Positions 61,769 through 64,000 of a stretch of DNA of 64,000 nucleotides are shown here, piece by piece (within the stretch, counting starts at the first letter, position 1; each line of letters starts with the position of its first letter). This DNA comes from Monosporascus cannonballus. Taxonomy: Eukaryota; Ascomycota; Sordariomycetes; Xylariales. The DNA is taken from contig QJNS01000152.1 in NCBI GenBank assembly GCA_004154925.1, positions 124,001-188,000 on the forward strand, written 5' to 3'. The translations under genes and the position numbers were made by a program. Under the pieces are notes generated by a model that worked only from the letters and a program-made list of their open reading frames with translations, had not been told where the DNA came from and made no database searches.

Positions 61769-61822
61769 GGTGATGATGATGATGACGATGACGATGATGA
61801 TGATGATGAGGATGATGAGGAT
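61769..61822. repeat. (GAT)n-type microsatellite in the upstream region of the ORP gene
   Basis: About 17 GAT/GAC/GAG triplets in imperfect tandem, 230 bp upstream of the minus-strand start codon at 61537. It could encode Asp or Met runs if transcribed, but no extended coding frame is supported. Confidence 0.85.
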
Positions 61823-64000
61823 ATGGCGGCGGCTATTGATGGATAAGGAGCTTTGAAGACTTTAGATTGGGATTGGCCTGTGACACACTCCGATAAGGGT
61901 GACGTTGGCACGCATTAAAAACTGCGAGCTGATAAGTAAAAGGCTACTTACTACATAGTGGTACTGTCGCACGGTACCGTAGCACGGTTCTTTAACTGCG
62001 TAACTCAGGTAGGTACCGTACGCAGTACATCTGTGTACTCCCACCTTCAGGCCTACAGCTTTAGGTTCCGATTCTCCGGTTAGTCAAGCGGGTTTCCCCA
62101 GCATTCGAATAAGAGAAAGGGGCATGCATGCCCGCTGTGGAAGTGTTTGGCGTTGTCATTGCTCTCCCTGTAGATAGAGACTTGGCTATTGTCTAATTCC
62201 TAGTTCGCAAGAAGTTGCTGTTTCCGGGCCGGTGTAATAATACCTAAGTACCTATGGAGGTGTATAGATTATAGATCACTCTCTATCCAATATTCATCCC
62301 CCTCAAGGCAATAAATCTACCTACTCTATGAGCTTCTATGTCTTATCGGGGCCCCCAAAAAGTCCCTGCATATCTTCCCCAAGTTGACTGGTAAAGCGAT
62401 AACTTTGATAGGAGGAACTTTCGGGTGCAGCGAAGGTTTCAGGGGCTCGGTGTCTGCATAAGCCAATCATTCCACCGCGCGCCTGCAGTGCCTCCGTTTC
62501 ATTTGGTCGCCAACCACGCTGCCCACCATCATGGCAAAAAATATTGAATGCCGGCAATTTTCAGCCGAAAGCTTGGAGCCTCGCACGGCGCAAGAGTTTC
62601 GATGTTTCCGCACCGCAGGAATACAATAGATAGGCCGAGATTGAACTCCCCTTATCGGTGCTTGTTCTCAATTAATGACGTCATCTGACCATCTGCATCT
62701 GCCTTATGGCTTCACCCCACCATCCCCCATCTGTACTTAAGACCGATGTCAGGCAGAGAGATCCGGAGCGCGAGTCAGGAGTCTCTCAAGTGCCGCAATA
62801 CGAGGCGACTTCTCGGGACTGAATGATCGGGCGGTAGGTAAATTTGGACTGACAGCGGCTATTTCCTTGCTACTAAGACCGCAGCTTCACGTCCAGCTAC
62901 ACACACTAAGCGAATTCCTGATCCAGAATGCCTGACTAGATGGTCACGATGACCCGCATCCCGTGACGCATATTGGTTATGCTAATCAACGACAGACACT
63001 GCTTGACCGCATGACACGTTCTGGTCAATAGTGAGTATATGTACGTTCATCTCTTGACTGACCGGGGCGGCCAGCAACCGTCACAAGTGAGATTCCACGT
63101 CAGCCGATTGCCAACTTCGTTCTCCCGCCCATAATGGTATTGACCCTTCCTACAATATCTTCAAATCCAATGTCGTCGTTTGATCCCGTCTATTCGAAGA
63201 CACATCGCTAATACGGTGCTGGAGATAGGGATACTGCGCCTGGCTACGGAGGGCGCGAACCATGCTTCTCAACTCACAGCAAACCCCGCGTGGTCCGCAG
63301 AGGGATGCCGCTATCTCAAAGTTGCGTAGGTATGCTCTCACGACGAAGAGCACCCACACCAGGGGATTCTATCATTTCTGCAGCAGCCGAGGAGTTATCA
63401 TATCCTAACTGAAAACGCATTTCTCGGTTCCTTCCTCTGCTGGCGTTTTCCGTCTGCGCTTTGCGTTGGCTTGACACAGCTGTCAAAGGCCCCAAGTGTC
63501 GCTGAGTGGTGTTTCCTGGAGGTGCTTGGTAAGATGGGAGCGGTGACTTCGTACCAACGTAGTAGCCATCAAGGGGAAGGTTATTAAGAACCCACGTTCT
63601 GCGGTTGTACTCAGCCGCGCGTCTCAACCATCCAGTTGGCAACCACTCCCGCGCGGCAGCTCGCCTAAGAGAGACTTGGCGTCTGAAGGCGCCTCAACGG
63701 AGTGCGAGCCAAGCATATTGTCCCCACTGGCGGTGCACTCGACGCCGGACGGAGAGTCGCTTCGTCCGAAATGATGGAGTGCAACCGCAAAAGAAACAAG
63801 GTTGCAACAAATGTTCCACTAGGGGCTTCTACGTTACGCATTCATGAAACATGAGCTCGCGCTTACCGCCAAAGCAAAACAATAGGTATATATAGAACTG
63901 ACATCGGAGATCGGCTGTCGACGGCACCCGGGTGCATGCAGATCGTACAATTCGATTGAAACCCTCCTCCGGGTTTGGCTGCCAACGAGGAATATGCTAG
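61823..64000. other. Region without a supportable gene
   Basis: Normal base composition. Open frames of 60-108 codons exist (for example minus strand 62336-62557 and 63316-63642), but several of them begin with non-ATG codons. None shows a motif, and none can be extended through plausible introns. A gene could enter from beyond the right edge. Nothing more can be said. Confidence 0.45.

Noticed and set aside
61602..61856. Forward frame with a Met-rich tail
   Set aside because: The tail is the GAT microsatellite read in one frame; there is no conserved sequence before it.

Overview
The window looks like a filamentous ascomycete (Pezizomycotina) chromosome with a strongly two-speed layout. The genic part has short introns with GTANGT-type donors, CTAAC-like branch points and CAG/TAG acceptors. 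The rest is extremely AT-rich, short of CpA/TpG and rich in TpA while keeping CpG, which is the signature of repeat-induced point mutation (RIP). Species cannot be named from the sequence.

Layout. (1) 1-9766: RIP-degraded Ty3/gypsy-type DNA. One element (about 1186-9413) sits inside an older fragment of a related element (1-1185 and 9414-9766). (2) 9767-13390: an island of near-normal base composition with broken genes. These include a relic resembling the FluG/DUF3435 family (the family to which Starship 'captain' recombinases belong) and a tandem Myb/SANT-like relic. (3) 13391-19577: AT-rich DNA with a (TAA)n tract and a small repeat-flanked unit. (4) 19578-49709: one nested retroelement stack. 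Element A (minus strand) is split by a solo LTR and by element D (plus strand, 25273-47592). D is split by a DNA transposon P (about 27713-36364, piggyBac-like transposase relic) and by element C (39783-46654). P is split by element B (29204-35693). Matching target-site duplications support A (TTAGT, ends non-canonical), the solo LTR (TTATA), D (AGTAT), B (TAACC) and C (AAGAA/AGGAA). (5) 49710-50340: AT-rich with a short unmutated solo LTR (49855-50019). (6) 50341-54372: two or perhaps one minus-strand uncharacterised accessory gene(s), with a possible GIY-YIG-like region and a Myb/SANT-like C-terminus, one homopolymer frameshift and one RIP-like stop. (7) 54373-54832: a hairpin-type MITE. (8) 55283-57761: argininosuccinate synthase with 13 exons, including one of 5 nt. 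(9) 59949-61537: an oxysterol-binding-protein-related lipid transfer protein. (10) 61538-64000: no supportable gene.

The two conserved housekeeping genes (arginine biosynthesis, sterol/phospholipid transport) mark the edge of a stable gene-rich block. The stretch at 50-54 kb is a transition zone of poorly conserved, partly broken genes against the transposon block. An approximately 110-bp sequence occurs in the same orientation at both borders of the 37-kb AT-rich block (13276-13385 and 50341-50455).
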